Assembly (NCBI RefSeq): GCF_020010905.1
Contig: NZ_JAGJBY010000001.1
Coordinates: 2,748,001-2,812,000, forward strand
Length of the DNA stretch: 64,000 bases
From: Streptomyces acidiscabies
Lineage (GTDB): Bacteria; Actinomycetota; Actinomycetes; Streptomycetales; Streptomycetaceae
Reading direction: 5' to 3'
Shown: positions 26,086 to 34,572 of the stretch, one piece after another
Layout of the letters: each line of letters begins with the position of its first letter
Position numbering within the stretch: position 1 is the first letter of the stretch
Program-made: the position numbers and the translations under genes
Notes under the pieces: generated by a model
Seen by the model: only the letters and a program-made list of their open reading frames with translations
What the model was told of the DNA's origin: nothing
Databases searched by the model: none

Positions 26086-27270
26086 TTACGGCAGCGCCAG
26101 CATCTGTTCCAGCGCGACCTTCGCGAACTTCTCGGTCTCCTTGTCGACGGAGATCTGATTGATCAGTTTCCCGGCGGCGAGGGATTCCAGCGTCCACACG
26201 AGGTGCGGCAGATCGATCCGGTTCATGGTCGAGCAGAAGCACACCGTCTTGTCGAGGAAGACGATCTCCTTGCCCTCGGGCGCGAACCGGTTGGCGAGCC
26301 GCCGGACGAGATTCAGCTCCGTACCGATGGCCCACTTGGAACCGGCCGGAGCGGCCTCCAGCGCCTTGATGATGTACTCGGTCGACCCGACGTAGTCCGC
26401 CGCCGCCACGACCTCGTTCTTGCACTCGGGGTGGACGAGCACATTCACGCCGGGTATCCGCGCCCGCACATCCTCCACGGACTCCAGAGAGAAGCGCCCG
26501 TGCACGGAGCAGTGCCCCCGCCAGAGGATCATCTTCGCGTCGCGGAGCTGCTCGGCGGTGAGGCCGCCGTTGGGCTTGTGCGGGTTGTAGACGACACAGT
26601 CGTCGAGGGACATCCCGAGGTCCCGCACCGCGGTGTTGCGCCCGAGGTGCTGGTCGGGCAGGAAGAGCACCTTGGAGCCCTGCTCGAAGGCCCACTCCAG
26701 CGCGCGCTGGGCATTGGACGACGTACAGATCGTCCCGCCGTGCCGCCCGGTGAACGCCTTGATGTCGGCGGACGAGTTCATGTAGGCGACGGGCACGACC
26801 TGCTCGGCGACACCGGCCTCGGTGAGCACGTCCCAGCACTCGGCGACCTGCTCCGCCGTAGCCATGTCGGCCATGGAGCACCCGGCGGCAAGGTCGGGAA
26901 GGACGACCTTCTGGTCGCCGGACGTGAGGATGTCCGCGGACTCGGCCATGAAGTGGACGCCGCAGAACACGATGTACTCGGCTTCAGGCCGGGCGGCGGC
27001 GTCCCGCGCGAGCTTGAAGGAGTCGCCCGTGACGTCGGCGAACTGGATGACCTCGTCGCGCTGGTAGTGGTGGCCGAGGACGAACACCTTGTCGCCGAGC
27101 TTCTCCTTGGCGGCGCGGGCCCGCTCGATCAGGTCGGGGTCGGACGGCGAGGGCAGGTCGCCGGGACACTCGACGCCCCGCTCGCTCCGGGTATCGGCCT
27201 CACGGCCGAGCAGCAACAGGGCGAGCGGAGTCGGCTGTACGTCGAGCTCCGTGGTCTGGGCGGTGGTCAC
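26086..27270 (-). CDS. nadA: Quinolinate synthase A
   Basis: 394 residues. NadA condenses iminoaspartate with dihydroxyacetone phosphate to quinolinate, the de novo NAD precursor, using a 4Fe-4S cluster. Three cysteines fit the cluster ligands: Cys 103 (VFCGVHFMAESADIL), Cys 254 (RGHCSVHGRF) and Cys 346 (CFCSTMNRID). Substrate-binding HHYQRDEVIQFADVTGDS is near residue 67. GTG 27270 is preferred over GTG 27279 because AAAGG lies 8 bases before it. nadB/nadC are not adjacent. The promoter region carries a palindrome (27304-27320). Confidence 0.95.
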   Translation of the reverse strand: MTTAQTTELDVQPTPLALLLLGREADTRSERGVECPGDLPSPSDPDLIERARAAKEKLGDKVFVLGHHYQRDEVIQFADVTGDSFKLARDAAARPEAEYIVFCGVHFMAESADILTSGDQKVVLPDLAAGCSMADMATAEQVAECWDVLTEAGVAEQVVPVAYMNSSADIKAFTGRHGGTICTSSNAQRALEWAFEQGSKVLFLPDQHLGRNTAVRDLGMSLDDCVVYNPHKPNGGLTAEQLRDAKMILWRGHCSVHGRFSLESVEDVRARIPGVNVLVHPECKNEVVAAADYVGSTEYIIKALEAAPAGSKWAIGTELNLVRRLANRFAPEGKEIVFLDKTVCFCSTMNRIDLPHLVWTLESLAAGKLINQISVDKETEKFAKVALEQMLALP

Positions 27271-27303
27271 GTCACGCACCCTTTCTACTTTTCGTCGATC
27301 TGA

Positions 27304-27320
27304 CGTTATCTATGATAACG
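27304..27320. promoter_or_regulatory. Palindromic operator candidate in the nadA promoter
   Basis: CGTTATCTATGATAACG is an inverted repeat with 7-bp perfect arms and a 3-base centre, unusually AT-rich for this genome, 33 bases upstream of the nadA start. The position suits a repressor covering the promoter. Which NAD regulator would bind (NrtR, NiaR or another) cannot be told. Confidence 0.6.
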
Positions 27321-27359
27321 CGATTAGTGTCACCTTGACGATGGTCATAGCGTCGATGT

Positions 27360-27618
27360 GACGTGAATCCCTGCGGCCATCCGGGATCCACGTACGGCAT
27401 CTCGTTCGTGTGCCTTCGGGTGGCGGACTCCGTCGAGTCGCAGCCGTGGCGTCGGGTGCGCTCTGTCCACGGCATGCTGCGCCACTCCGGGGAGTGCCCG
27501 TCGAGGGGGAGCTGGCCGTCGCTGATGGCCCTGTTGTGGTCAGTGATGGGGAAGTAGCGAATCACGTGGGGCCGCGTGCGACTGATAGTGCCGCCGCGCA
27601 GGTTCTCGATTAGCCTAA
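27360..27618. other. Gene-free stretch between nadA promoter and IS element
   Basis: Several short frames are open on both strands but none has convincing codon bias, a ribosome site or a recognisable product. It looks like the remainder of the nadA-erpA intergenic region, or decayed insert DNA, left of the IS. Confidence 0.5.
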
Positions 27619-28491
27619 GAGGTTGTCTCATGTGGCGTGATGTTCGTGCGGCATGATGTCGGTCGTGACTGCCGATCTGTCGAAGCGGCTGGTTCCTGAT
27701 GAACTCTGGGAGCTGGTCGCCCCGTTGCTGCCGTCGTTCGTCGCTCGACCGCAGGGAGGCGGGACCGCTCCGCGTGATGAGCGGGCCGTGTTCACGGCGG
27801 TGGTGTACGTACTGACCAGCGGGTGTGCCTGGCGGCACCTGCCGCCGACGTTCGGTACGTCCCCGGCGACAGCGCACCGCCGGTTCACGGCCTGGACCGA
27901 AGCCGGCCTGTGGCGCCGGCTGCACCGGGCCGTGCTCGACCGACTCGGCGCCAGGGGTGAGCTGGACTGGACCTCGGCGATCATCGACGCGGCCTCCGTC
28001 CGTGCGAAAAGGGGGGATCACTGACCGGGCCGAACCCGGTCGACCGCGGCAAGAAGGGCAGCAAACTGCACGTCCTGTCCGACGCCCAGGGCATCCCGCT
28101 CGCCCTCGCGGTGTCCGGCGCGAACCTCCACGACAGCCAGGCGTTCAAGCCGCTGATCCGGGCGATACCCGCCGTCCGCTCGCGGCGCGGACCACGAAGA
28201 CGACGTCCCGTCAAGATCCGCGCGGACAAGGCGTACTTCTCCGCCGACCACCTGGCCTGGCTCCGTGAACGGGGCCTGGTCCCGCGCATCGCACGTCCGG
28301 GCATCGAGTCCGGCGAGCGACTCGGCCGGCACCGCTGGAAGATCGAACGGTCCATCGCCTGGCTGCTCGGCTACCGCCGCCTCACCGTGCGATACGAGCG
28401 GAAGGGATCGCACTTCCTCGCCTTCCTCGGCCTCGCAGCCGCCCTGACCTGCTACAAGAAGCTCGCGAAACTCACCACGTGAGACAACCTC
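27619..28491 (+). mobile_element. IS5-family insertion sequence with frameshifted transposase (873 bp)
   Basis: Terminal inverted repeats GAGGTTGTCTCATGTGG (left) and GAGGTTGTCTCACGTGG (right, read inward) match at 16 of 17. Both sides are flanked by TAA, a 3-bp target duplication typical of the IS5 group. It is unrelated in sequence to the 878-bp IS copies in this window. Confidence 0.92.
27653..28482 (+). CDS. IS5-family transposase in two frames joined by a probable -1 frameshift
   Basis: Frame one (27653-28024) encodes VPDELWELVAPLLPSF, the helix-turn-helix and the first catalytic Asp (SAIIDAASVRAKRG). Frame two resumes at the GCGAAAAGGGGGGATC tract (about 28003-28018) and carries TGPNPVDRGKKGSKLHVLSD, the second Asp (IRADKAYFS) and the Glu (GRHRWKIERSIAWLLGYRRL), ending at 28482. 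Slipping back one base on A-AAA-GGG-GGG restores a single DDE_Tnp_1-type protein of about 275 residues. Programmed -1 frameshifting is standard in such elements. Start could equally be GTG 27665. Confidence 0.88.
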
Positions 28492-28524
28492 TAAGGTTTT
28501 GGGTGCCAGGAGGTGGGGGGGCTC

Positions 28525-29226
28525 GTGAGTAAGCAAGGTAAACGTCACTCGCACGTAGTTGGGCGCGGCCCGGGCGCAATTACTTCAGACGGTTGTCCAG
28601 TCGCGCTATGGGCGACGTTGCCCGCAGGTGACATACCCTCGATCATCGAGCCTGCGCTCCCGCCCGGTGCCAGTGTTCTCGATCTCGGAGCAGGCGCCGG
28701 CCGCCTGACGCATCCGCTTGTAGTAGCCGGTCATCATGTGACGGCAGTCGACGAGTCGACAGAAATGCTCTCCCGTATCCGTCAGGCTGAGACGATCTGC
28801 TCAACGATTGAGGAGCTACACCTTGATCGAAAGTTTGACGTCGTACTGCTCGCATCGCACCTGGTGAATGTGCCCGACACTGCGGCGCGTGACGGGATTC
28901 TTGCAGCGTGCCGTCGCCACGTTGCAGAAGACGGCATTGTGCTTATTCAGCGCTTCACCCGCAAATGGATGCAGGAGGCCGCTGGCTCCAAATGCTTGGG
29001 TGCGGGAATCGAAAGTGAGACAACAGTAGAACCGAAGAACGATGCAGAACAAGACTTGGTCTCGGTAGTGGCCAAATACTCAATTGGAGACCAGCGCTGG
29101 GAGCAGGCGTACGTTACGTGCCTCTTGGACGATGACGCTCTGAACGCTGATTTGCACCGGGCGCGGCTTCAGTTGGATCGCTGGCCTCGATTCGTCAGTG
29201 GTGATCGCTGCCTGCTGAGGCGGTGA
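28525..29226 (+). CDS. Class I SAM-dependent methyltransferase, atypical base composition
   Basis: 233 residues from GTG 28525, with AGGAGG about ten bases upstream; an in-frame GTG at 28513 is less well placed. Motif I is ASVLDLGAGAGRLTHPLV, post-I VTAVDESTEMLSRI and motif IV FDVVLLASHLVNVPD, so a working small-molecule methyltransferase is plausible. Many codons end in A or T (e.g. through 28750-29120), unlike its neighbours, and it sits between two transposase genes. This suggests recent acquisition. The substrate is unknown. Confidence 0.8.
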   Translation: MSKQGKRHSHVVGRGPGAITSDGCPVALWATLPAGDIPSIIEPALPPGASVLDLGAGAGRLTHPLVVAGHHVTAVDESTEMLSRIRQAETICSTIEELHLDRKFDVVLLASHLVNVPDTAARDGILAACRRHVAEDGIVLIQRFTRKWMQEAAGSKCLGAGIESETTVEPKNDAEQDLVSVVAKYSIGDQRWEQAYVTCLLDDDALNADLHRARLQLDRWPRFVSGDRCLLRR

Positions 29227-29355
29227 GTTCGCCCCGTTTGTTCCGCTGGTGGGCGGGTGGGGTCGTCGCGTGTCGCCGCGGCTGCGCCGGGTTCCACGGG
29301 CCCGGAGACTGCGGGTGTTCTCCTTCCTATGCTCGACGGGGCGGGTTCGTGCTGG

Positions 29356-30786
29356 TCAGGTGACCTGGGGCAGGCGGGTGAGCCGGTTCCAGGCGAGGGC
29401 GAACGCGGTCGACCAGGGCCAGGACGCGTCGAGGCGGAGGCGGCGGACGCGAGCGTGTCGGGCGAGACGGCCGGCCTGGTGGTAGATCCGCATCCGCATG
29501 GTCTGGGGCTCGGCGTCGGCCAGGCCCTCCTGGTCGTGGAGGGCGAGGAGGCGGAGCCAGGCGTCGAGGTCGGCCGCGATGTTCGCGGCCAGCATCCAAC
29601 TCCTGTTCCCCGTCCAGGATTTGGCGGGCAGATTGTGCAGGCCCATGGCCTTGTTCGTGCGGACGCGGTCCTCGACGACGGCGTGGTGCCGGTGCAGGGC
29701 ATCGATCCACTGGATCTGGTGCGAGCCCGCGATGCCCCAGAGTCTGGTGATGTTGGTCGCGACGATCGAGTACTTCCAGCCGGTCTTCTTCTCGAGGTCG
29801 GTGAGGTTCTCGGTGTGCCGGCCCGACGGGCGGACGCGGCGGACGATCAGTCGCATGCCGTCCAGCCAGCCCTCCCGCCGGTTGAGTCCGGTCAGCTCCG
29901 CGACCTGGCTGTGATCGTCGTCGTGGAGGTCACCGTCCTGCTTCAGGCTGGACTCCCAGGCTCGTTCGGGGAGTTCGGCGATGGCGGCCTCGTCCGCGGC
30001 GGTGATCTTCCAGCCGGTGGTGAAGCGGACCCGGCGCCGGGTGGTGGTCAGCTTCTCCATGTGTTCGTGCAGATCGTGGGTGGCGCCGGCCCCGTCCAGC
30101 CGGACGAGGATCTTCGCGCTGGAGGAGTGGGGGATCTGGGCGAGGGCCTCGTCCAGGACGGTGATGTGGTCCGTCGCGGTGTTCGAGCCCGCGCCACCGG
30201 TGCGCAGCAGCATGGCCAGGCACTCCTGCGTGTTCGCGCACCACGCCGCCAGCGGATGGAACCCGAACGTACGCTTGAACGTGGCCGAGGCTCCTTCTTT
30301 CTTGGAGGCTGCGGTGATGATCGTGGCGTCGATGTCGACGATCACCCACCGGTGGAGGTGTTTTCCGGCGACGGTCAGCCAGGGGAAGCCGCCCGGTCGC
30401 AGAGCCAGCCAGGTCCACACGATCTGGCGCACCGCCGCGCGGGCCCGGGCCACAGCGGCGAACGTAGTGTCGTCGAGGCCGGCCAGCAGCCGACGAATCG
30501 TCGAGTCCGAGGCCGAAAGACCGAACACGTGACGCTGGTGAAGGGCGAGTTGCTCGGCCTCAAGAACGCTGCGGGCCCCGAGCACGATGGATATCGCGAG
30601 GTGCACGAACACCACACCCCGGTTCCGCCAACCGCTCCCGCCCACGGGAAACACTCTGGCCAAAGCGGTAACCAGTCCACTTCGGTCTGCCAGACGACGC
30701 AGCAGGACGGCTCCGCTGTGACCGACGATGCCCTTGCCGTCAGCCCCGACCCGCAGGCCGTGGTCCCACGCGGTAGTGTTCCGCAC
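29356..30786 (-). CDS. IS1380-family transposase
   Basis: 476 residues, full length for the family. Catalytic DDE residues are plausible at VIVDIDATIITAASKKEGA (first Asp), ILVRLDGAGATHDLHEHM (second Asp) and in the C-terminal third around HHAVVEDRVRTNKAMGLHN (Glu). The family segments ATFKRTFGFHPLAAWCANT and GWKYSIVATNI are recognisable. I could not find convincing terminal inverted repeats in the 130 bases on either side, so element ends are left undefined and the copy may be a remnant with an intact gene. The 240 bases to its right (30787-31026) hold no gene. Confidence 0.88.
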   Translation of the reverse strand: MRNTTAWDHGLRVGADGKGIVGHSGAVLLRRLADRSGLVTALARVFPVGGSGWRNRGVVFVHLAISIVLGARSVLEAEQLALHQRHVFGLSASDSTIRRLLAGLDDTTFAAVARARAAVRQIVWTWLALRPGGFPWLTVAGKHLHRWVIVDIDATIITAASKKEGASATFKRTFGFHPLAAWCANTQECLAMLLRTGGAGSNTATDHITVLDEALAQIPHSSSAKILVRLDGAGATHDLHEHMEKLTTTRRRVRFTTGWKITAADEAAIAELPERAWESSLKQDGDLHDDDHSQVAELTGLNRREGWLDGMRLIVRRVRPSGRHTENLTDLEKKTGWKYSIVATNITRLWGIAGSHQIQWIDALHRHHAVVEDRVRTNKAMGLHNLPAKSWTGNRSWMLAANIAADLDAWLRLLALHDQEGLADAEPQTMRMRIYHQAGRLARHARVRRLRLDASWPWSTAFALAWNRLTRLPQVT

Positions 30787-31026
30787 CAGAAAGGTGTCCT
30801 GACTTCTGCACCGGATATGACCTAGACACTCACATCCTTGCAGGTCACGGGCGCCTTTCTGCTGTCAGGCCGTCACCTCACCCAATTCCACTGAACAGCC
30901 GAGGCTGGCTGAGCGAAGACGGGAGATGGGTGGTCGCGAAGCCTTCTCATCTGTAACGCCTCTGCGTATTCGCTTGGGCCTCACGGACCCCAAGGGTTCC
31001 GCAGGTGCCGTTGACACGCTCACATC

Positions 31027-31515
31027 GGACTGTATCCGCTGGGCGCCGCGCTACTGCGGGACGCCATGACCGCGTGCGAGCGGATGTCGCCGGCCGGCTT
31101 CGACCGGTTCTTCCCCGCCCAGGACCTGCTGCCGACCAAAGCGTCCGGCAACGGCCGCTTCGGCAGCCTGATCGACCTGCCCCTCAACAGCACCTGCCGC
31201 GAACGCGGCGCCACCCTCTTCTGCGACCCGGCAACCTGGACGCCCTACCCGGACCACTTCGCCCACCTCGCCCAGGTTCAGCCGCTGGGTCCCAGCGGCG
31301 TCGAGGCGCTCGTGAACGAACTGCAGCCGATCACGGTCGGCCGGACGACCACCCTCAAGGCGACGCCGTTCGGGACACCCCGGTTCGTGATGTGCTTCGA
31401 CGCGAGCCGACGAGGTGACCAAGCCGATCGGCTCGGCCGGCGGCGAGCTGCGGGTCGAGGATGGCCTGCCCACCCACGAGCCGATCACGGCGCGCTTCGC
31501 CAAAGCCGTCGATGA
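31027..31515 (+). pseudogene. Remnant of a TOTE-system archaeo-eukaryotic primase domain
   Basis: Only an internal piece remains. It reads GLYPLGAALLRDAMTACERM, then SPAGFDRFFPAQDLLPTKAS, GNGRFGSLIDLPLNSTCRER and TWTPYPDHFAHLAQV. This matches the part of TOTE conflict-system primase domains that normally reads ..YDRFFP.QD.LP..GFGNLI.LPL and ..PYPDQW..L. A stop lies just upstream at 31012 and homology fades by about residue 95 after ATG 31066. The zinc-finger, helicase and nuclease parts of a TOTE protein are absent. Recognition is by remembered family pattern. Confidence 0.65.
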
Positions 31516-31756
31516 GATGACCCGACATCCCACTGGTGTCCTGGTGGCTCCACCGGGCGAAGTCCGCTCCTGGGCCCGCAGGAACGGCCATCCCGTTCCT
31601 GACCGAGGACGCCTCCGCGCCGACATCTGGGCCGCCTGGCACGCAGCCCATCAGACCTGTTTCGGCACCCAGGCAGAGCGCATACCCCCCGCCGAGGCAT
31701 TTTCCGTGCCGCGACGCATGTGCGAGCATGAAGAAGAAAAGCCAGACCCGGAATGA
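31415..31756 (+). CDS. Fragment or small protein with Lsr2-type C-terminal DNA-binding domain
   Basis: Up to 113 residues from GTG 31415. The stretch VRSWARRNGHPVPDRGRLRA (about residues 50-69), followed by DIWAAWHAAHQ, closely follows the Lsr2 DNA-binding fold, where IREWARRNGHNVS.RGRIPA inserts RGR into the AT-rich minor groove. The N-terminal Lsr2 dimerisation domain is missing; what precedes it (LPTHEPITARFAKAVDEM) is unrecognised. It overlaps the primase remnant by 100 bases in another frame. It could be a decayed regulator from the same insert or a short nucleoid-associated protein. Confidence 0.55.
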   Translation: MTKPIGSAGGELRVEDGLPTHEPITARFAKAVDEMTRHPTGVLVAPPGEVRSWARRNGHPVPDRGRLRADIWAAWHAAHQTCFGTQAERIPPAEAFSVPRRMCEHEEEKPDPE

Positions 31757-31820
31757 ATCCGGGACCCCGTCGGTTGCAACCGTCGGCAAGCAGTCTCCGT
31801 ACAACCCGGGAGAGATGTAG

Positions 31821-32177
31821 ATGTCCGTATCGGACGAGACCAGCACCGCCACCGACGGCATCATCCTGAGTGACGCCGCCGCGGCCAAGGTGAAGGCCCT
31901 GCTCGACCAGGAAGGCCGGGAAGACCTCGCGCTGCGCGTCGCCGTCCAGCCCGGTGGCTGCTCGGGCCTGCGCTACCAGCTCTTCTTCGACGAGCGCTCG
32001 CTCGACGGCGACGTGGTCAAGGACTTCGGCGGCGTCAAGGTCGTCACCGACCGCATGAGCGCCCCGTACCTGGGCGGCGCGTCCATCGACTTCGTCGACA
32101 CCATCGAGAAGCAGGGCTTCACGATCGACAACCCCAACGCGACGGGTTCCTGCGCCTGCGGCGACTCGTTCAACTAA
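31821..32177 (+). CDS. erpA: Iron-sulfur cluster insertion protein (HesB/IscA/ErpA family)
   Basis: 118 residues. A-type Fe-S carrier with the three conserved cysteines: Cys 47 in QPGGCSGLRYQ and the C-terminal pair in GSCACGDSF. These proteins deliver clusters to apo-enzymes such as NadA. ATG 31821 has GGGAGAG upstream. It is probably followed directly by a terminator (32187), so it is monocistronic. In Streptomyces a HesB gene commonly lies next to nadA; here about 4.5 kb of insert separates them. Confidence 0.93.
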   Translation: MSVSDETSTATDGIILSDAAAAKVKALLDQEGREDLALRVAVQPGGCSGLRYQLFFDERSLDGDVVKDFGGVKVVTDRMSAPYLGGASIDFVDTIEKQGFTIDNPNATGSCACGDSFN

Positions 32178-32186
32178 GCGGTACGA

Positions 32187-32227
32187 AAATGGCGGCACCC
32201 CCTGTGGAAGGGGGCGCCGCCATTTTT
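32187..32227 (+). terminator. Strong hairpin terminator after erpA
   Basis: AATGGCGGCACCCCC and GGGGGCGCCGCCATT form a near-perfect long stem, preceded by an A-run and followed by TTTT, so it can end transcription from both sides (erpA and the convergent gene at 32238). Confidence 0.92.
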
Positions 32228-32237
32228 CTGTACGCGT

Positions 32238-34097
32238 TTACTGCACCGTTTCCGGCAAGCGGGCCCCGGGCTTCACGATCGGCAGCGCGGCGCCGTCCGA
32301 GCCGACGACCTTCCGCTCACCCAGCGGCTTCTTCAGCGTGACCGTCCGGTCGTACTCCTTGGCGATCATGATGCAGACCTTGTCCTGCCACGGCGTCTCC
32401 GTCACGGTGACGGTCACCTGCGCGTCCGTCTCCTGCGCGCTCACGCTGTAGTCCCCGCACACCCCGCCCGTGAACCGCACGGTCAGCTCGTTCCCGTCGG
32501 CGGTGTATCCGTCGACTTTTACATTCCGGGGAATCGACTTTCCCGGCGAGGACGGTGCCGGAGTGGCCTCCCCGGCAAGGTACTTGGGGTCGACCGCCGG
32601 GTAGCTCACGACGTACGGCGTCGCGGCGTCCACGGTGAACAGCCAGGACGGTACGAGGAGTTGCTTGCCCTGCGAGGTGTGCGCGGCGAGCCCGAACGTC
32701 GCGTCCGACACCTTCGCGACCGACTGCTTCGGCCCCTCGGTCGTCGTTCCCTTCCGGCACGGCTGCTCCAGCCGGTCCTTCAGCGGCATGGGCGTCGCGC
32801 AGCCGCCGATGCCCATCCGATGCGTGTTCCCCTGGGCCGCGTTGAGGAGTTCCAGCGTCCGCGTGGCGCTCAACACCGGGTAGTCCGCACCCTTTTCCGG
32901 CGCCTCCAACTGCCCTGTGCCGCTGACGACTTCACCCTGACCGTTCACGGTGATCCCGGTCGTCCACCCGTTCGTGGGCAGCTTCCCCAGCACCGGGTCC
33001 GCGTTGACGACGCGCTGCGCGCCGGCGGTCTGACTGGCGTCCACCTTCGCGTCGTCCAGGCCGACGGCCTTGAGCACCGGCTCGGCGGCGTCCTTGGCCT
33101 TCGCCTCGCTGACGGGGTCGGTCGTGGTGTCCGGCTTCGCGCAGGTGGTGATGCCGGTGCAGTTGTCCGTGCCGGGGGCGTACCGGATGTAGGTCCACAT
33201 GCCGGGGGCGGTGCGGTTGACGCGGAGGACGGGGCCGGTGCCGTCCTGACCGGCGCCGATCCGCCAGGCGGGGCCCTCCACGACCGGGGTCCCTTCGACG
33301 CCGAGCGCCTTCGCGAGCCGCGTGACCTCCGACTGGTCCACATCGCCGGTCGCCCAGTAGACGGGCGCGGACGTCGGGCCGTCGGGGAGGGTGCCGGTCG
33401 CCTGGTAGGTCGTCCCGTACGGGTTCGGCTCGCCGGGCGCGATGCCGTTGCCGCTGCCGGTGGAGGGCGCGGTGTACCCGTCCAGCGAGAGGTTCGGCGG
33501 GGGAGCGTCGCCGCTGTCGGAGTCACTCTGTGCAGGGACCCCGGCCGCCTTCTCCCCGTCCGACCCGGCAGACGCGTTCGAGGCGACGAGGGCACCACCA
33601 GCGCCGACGAGCAGAACGGCGGCGGCAGCGATGGAGATGATCAGCGCAGAGGGCCGGCGCTTACGGGGGGTGCCGATGATGTGCACGTCACCATCACCGG
33701 GCACCTCCTCGACGGGCCCCAGACGCCGGATACGCCCGGTGTCCTCGACCACGACATCGTCGTCCGGGGTGGCGGCGCGAGCTTCCTCGCCCGGGGCCTC
33801 CTCCGCGCGAGCCTCCTCGCCGGGGGCCTCCTCGACCGGGCCGGGTTTGTGGAGGGGGCCGGGGTCCTCGTCGGCCGACTCCTCACCGGCGCTCGCCTCA
33901 GCGGCGTCCGGCGCGCTCTCGTCGTCCCCGGCCTTGGTGAGCGACGTCGTCCTGTCGTCCGCTTCCGGCTGCCCGGCGTCGAACTTCTCGACCTCAGCCC
34001 CGGCCTTCGTCTCGTCCGCCTCGGTCTCCGCCTTCGCCGTCGTCTTCTCCGGCGTCGGTGACGCGGTGCCGTCGTGGTCGGGTCGCTCGGTGTTCAC
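32238..34097 (-). CDS. Single-pass membrane protein with large extracytoplasmic domain, function unknown
   Basis: 619 residues from GTG 34097 (ribosome site AAGGAGCG). The first 150 residues are an acidic, Glu/Ala-rich cytoplasmic region with EEAPGEEARAEEAPGEEAR repeats. One membrane helix follows (SALIISIAAAAVLLVGAGGA, about 155-175), after the basic stop RKRRPS. The remaining 440 residues are outside the membrane and contain six or more Cys (e.g. DNCTGITTCAKP, GGCATPM, GGVCGDYS, DKVCIM), probably disulfide-bonded. No catalytic motif was recognised; homologues are often called large membrane protein in Streptomyces. Convergent with erpA. Confidence 0.85.
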   Translation of the reverse strand: MNTERPDHDGTASPTPEKTTAKAETEADETKAGAEVEKFDAGQPEADDRTTSLTKAGDDESAPDAAEASAGEESADEDPGPLHKPGPVEEAPGEEARAEEAPGEEARAATPDDDVVVEDTGRIRRLGPVEEVPGDGDVHIIGTPRKRRPSALIISIAAAAVLLVGAGGALVASNASAGSDGEKAAGVPAQSDSDSGDAPPPNLSLDGYTAPSTGSGNGIAPGEPNPYGTTYQATGTLPDGPTSAPVYWATGDVDQSEVTRLAKALGVEGTPVVEGPAWRIGAGQDGTGPVLRVNRTAPGMWTYIRYAPGTDNCTGITTCAKPDTTTDPVSEAKAKDAAEPVLKAVGLDDAKVDASQTAGAQRVVNADPVLGKLPTNGWTTGITVNGQGEVVSGTGQLEAPEKGADYPVLSATRTLELLNAAQGNTHRMGIGGCATPMPLKDRLEQPCRKGTTTEGPKQSVAKVSDATFGLAAHTSQGKQLLVPSWLFTVDAATPYVVSYPAVDPKYLAGEATPAPSSPGKSIPRNVKVDGYTADGNELTVRFTGGVCGDYSVSAQETDAQVTVTVTETPWQDKVCIMIAKEYDRTVTLKKPLGERKVVGSDGAALPIVKPGARLPETVQ

Positions 34098-34228
34098 CGC
34101 ATCGCTCCTTTTGCTGCGCAACTGTTCCGTGGGGGCGGCAGGCGGGGACGTACCCCACCTCCCCTTTACGGGGGACAGCGATGGGACGCAGCGGGGGAGC
34201 GCGCGGTTCCCCTCGGGTGCGCCCCGGA

Positions 34229-34441
34229 TCAGTCGCCGTACTCCGGCATCGTGGCCAGCAGCCGCGCGGAGGCCGCCGGAACGGTCACCCCGTGGATGCG
34301 CGACGGAGAAATGGGCAGGTCGGCGGCCTTCTCAGGAGCGGCCCAGTGGGGGACCATGCGAGCACAGTCCCCCCGCAGCGCCGCGAGGCCGCCCTCGAAG
34401 TCCGCTGGAGCCGCTGTCAAGGACCGCTCGAAAGTTGTCAT
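34229..34441 (-). CDS. Small hypothetical protein (70 aa)
   Basis: From ATG 34441, beginning MTTFERSLTAAPADFEGGLA. An alternative in-frame ATG lies at 34465. Codon third positions are GC-biased, supporting a real gene. There is no signal peptide, and no family was recognised. It lies 130 bases upstream of the membrane-protein gene on the same strand and is divergent from the PfkB kinase. Confidence 0.5.
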   Translation of the reverse strand: MTTFERSLTAAPADFEGGLAALRGDCARMVPHWAAPEKAADLPISPSRIHGVTVPAASARLLATMPEYGD

Positions 34442-34572
34442 AGCGGCACGGTAGGCATGATCCACCTCGCCGGGATAGCCCTACTATCGGGTAGTTTCGC
34501 CCGCTTCTACGGCCTCACTCGAACGGGTAGCGTGAACTGTCAATTCGCCTCCCCCTCTGGAGAGACCCCGCC

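Noticed and set aside
27363..27557. A 64-codon plus-strand frame beside nadA
   Set aside because: No ribosome site, poor codon bias and no recognisable product.
29226..30840. Defined ends for the IS1380-type element
   Set aside because: No matching terminal inverted repeats or target duplication could be found by eye on both sides.
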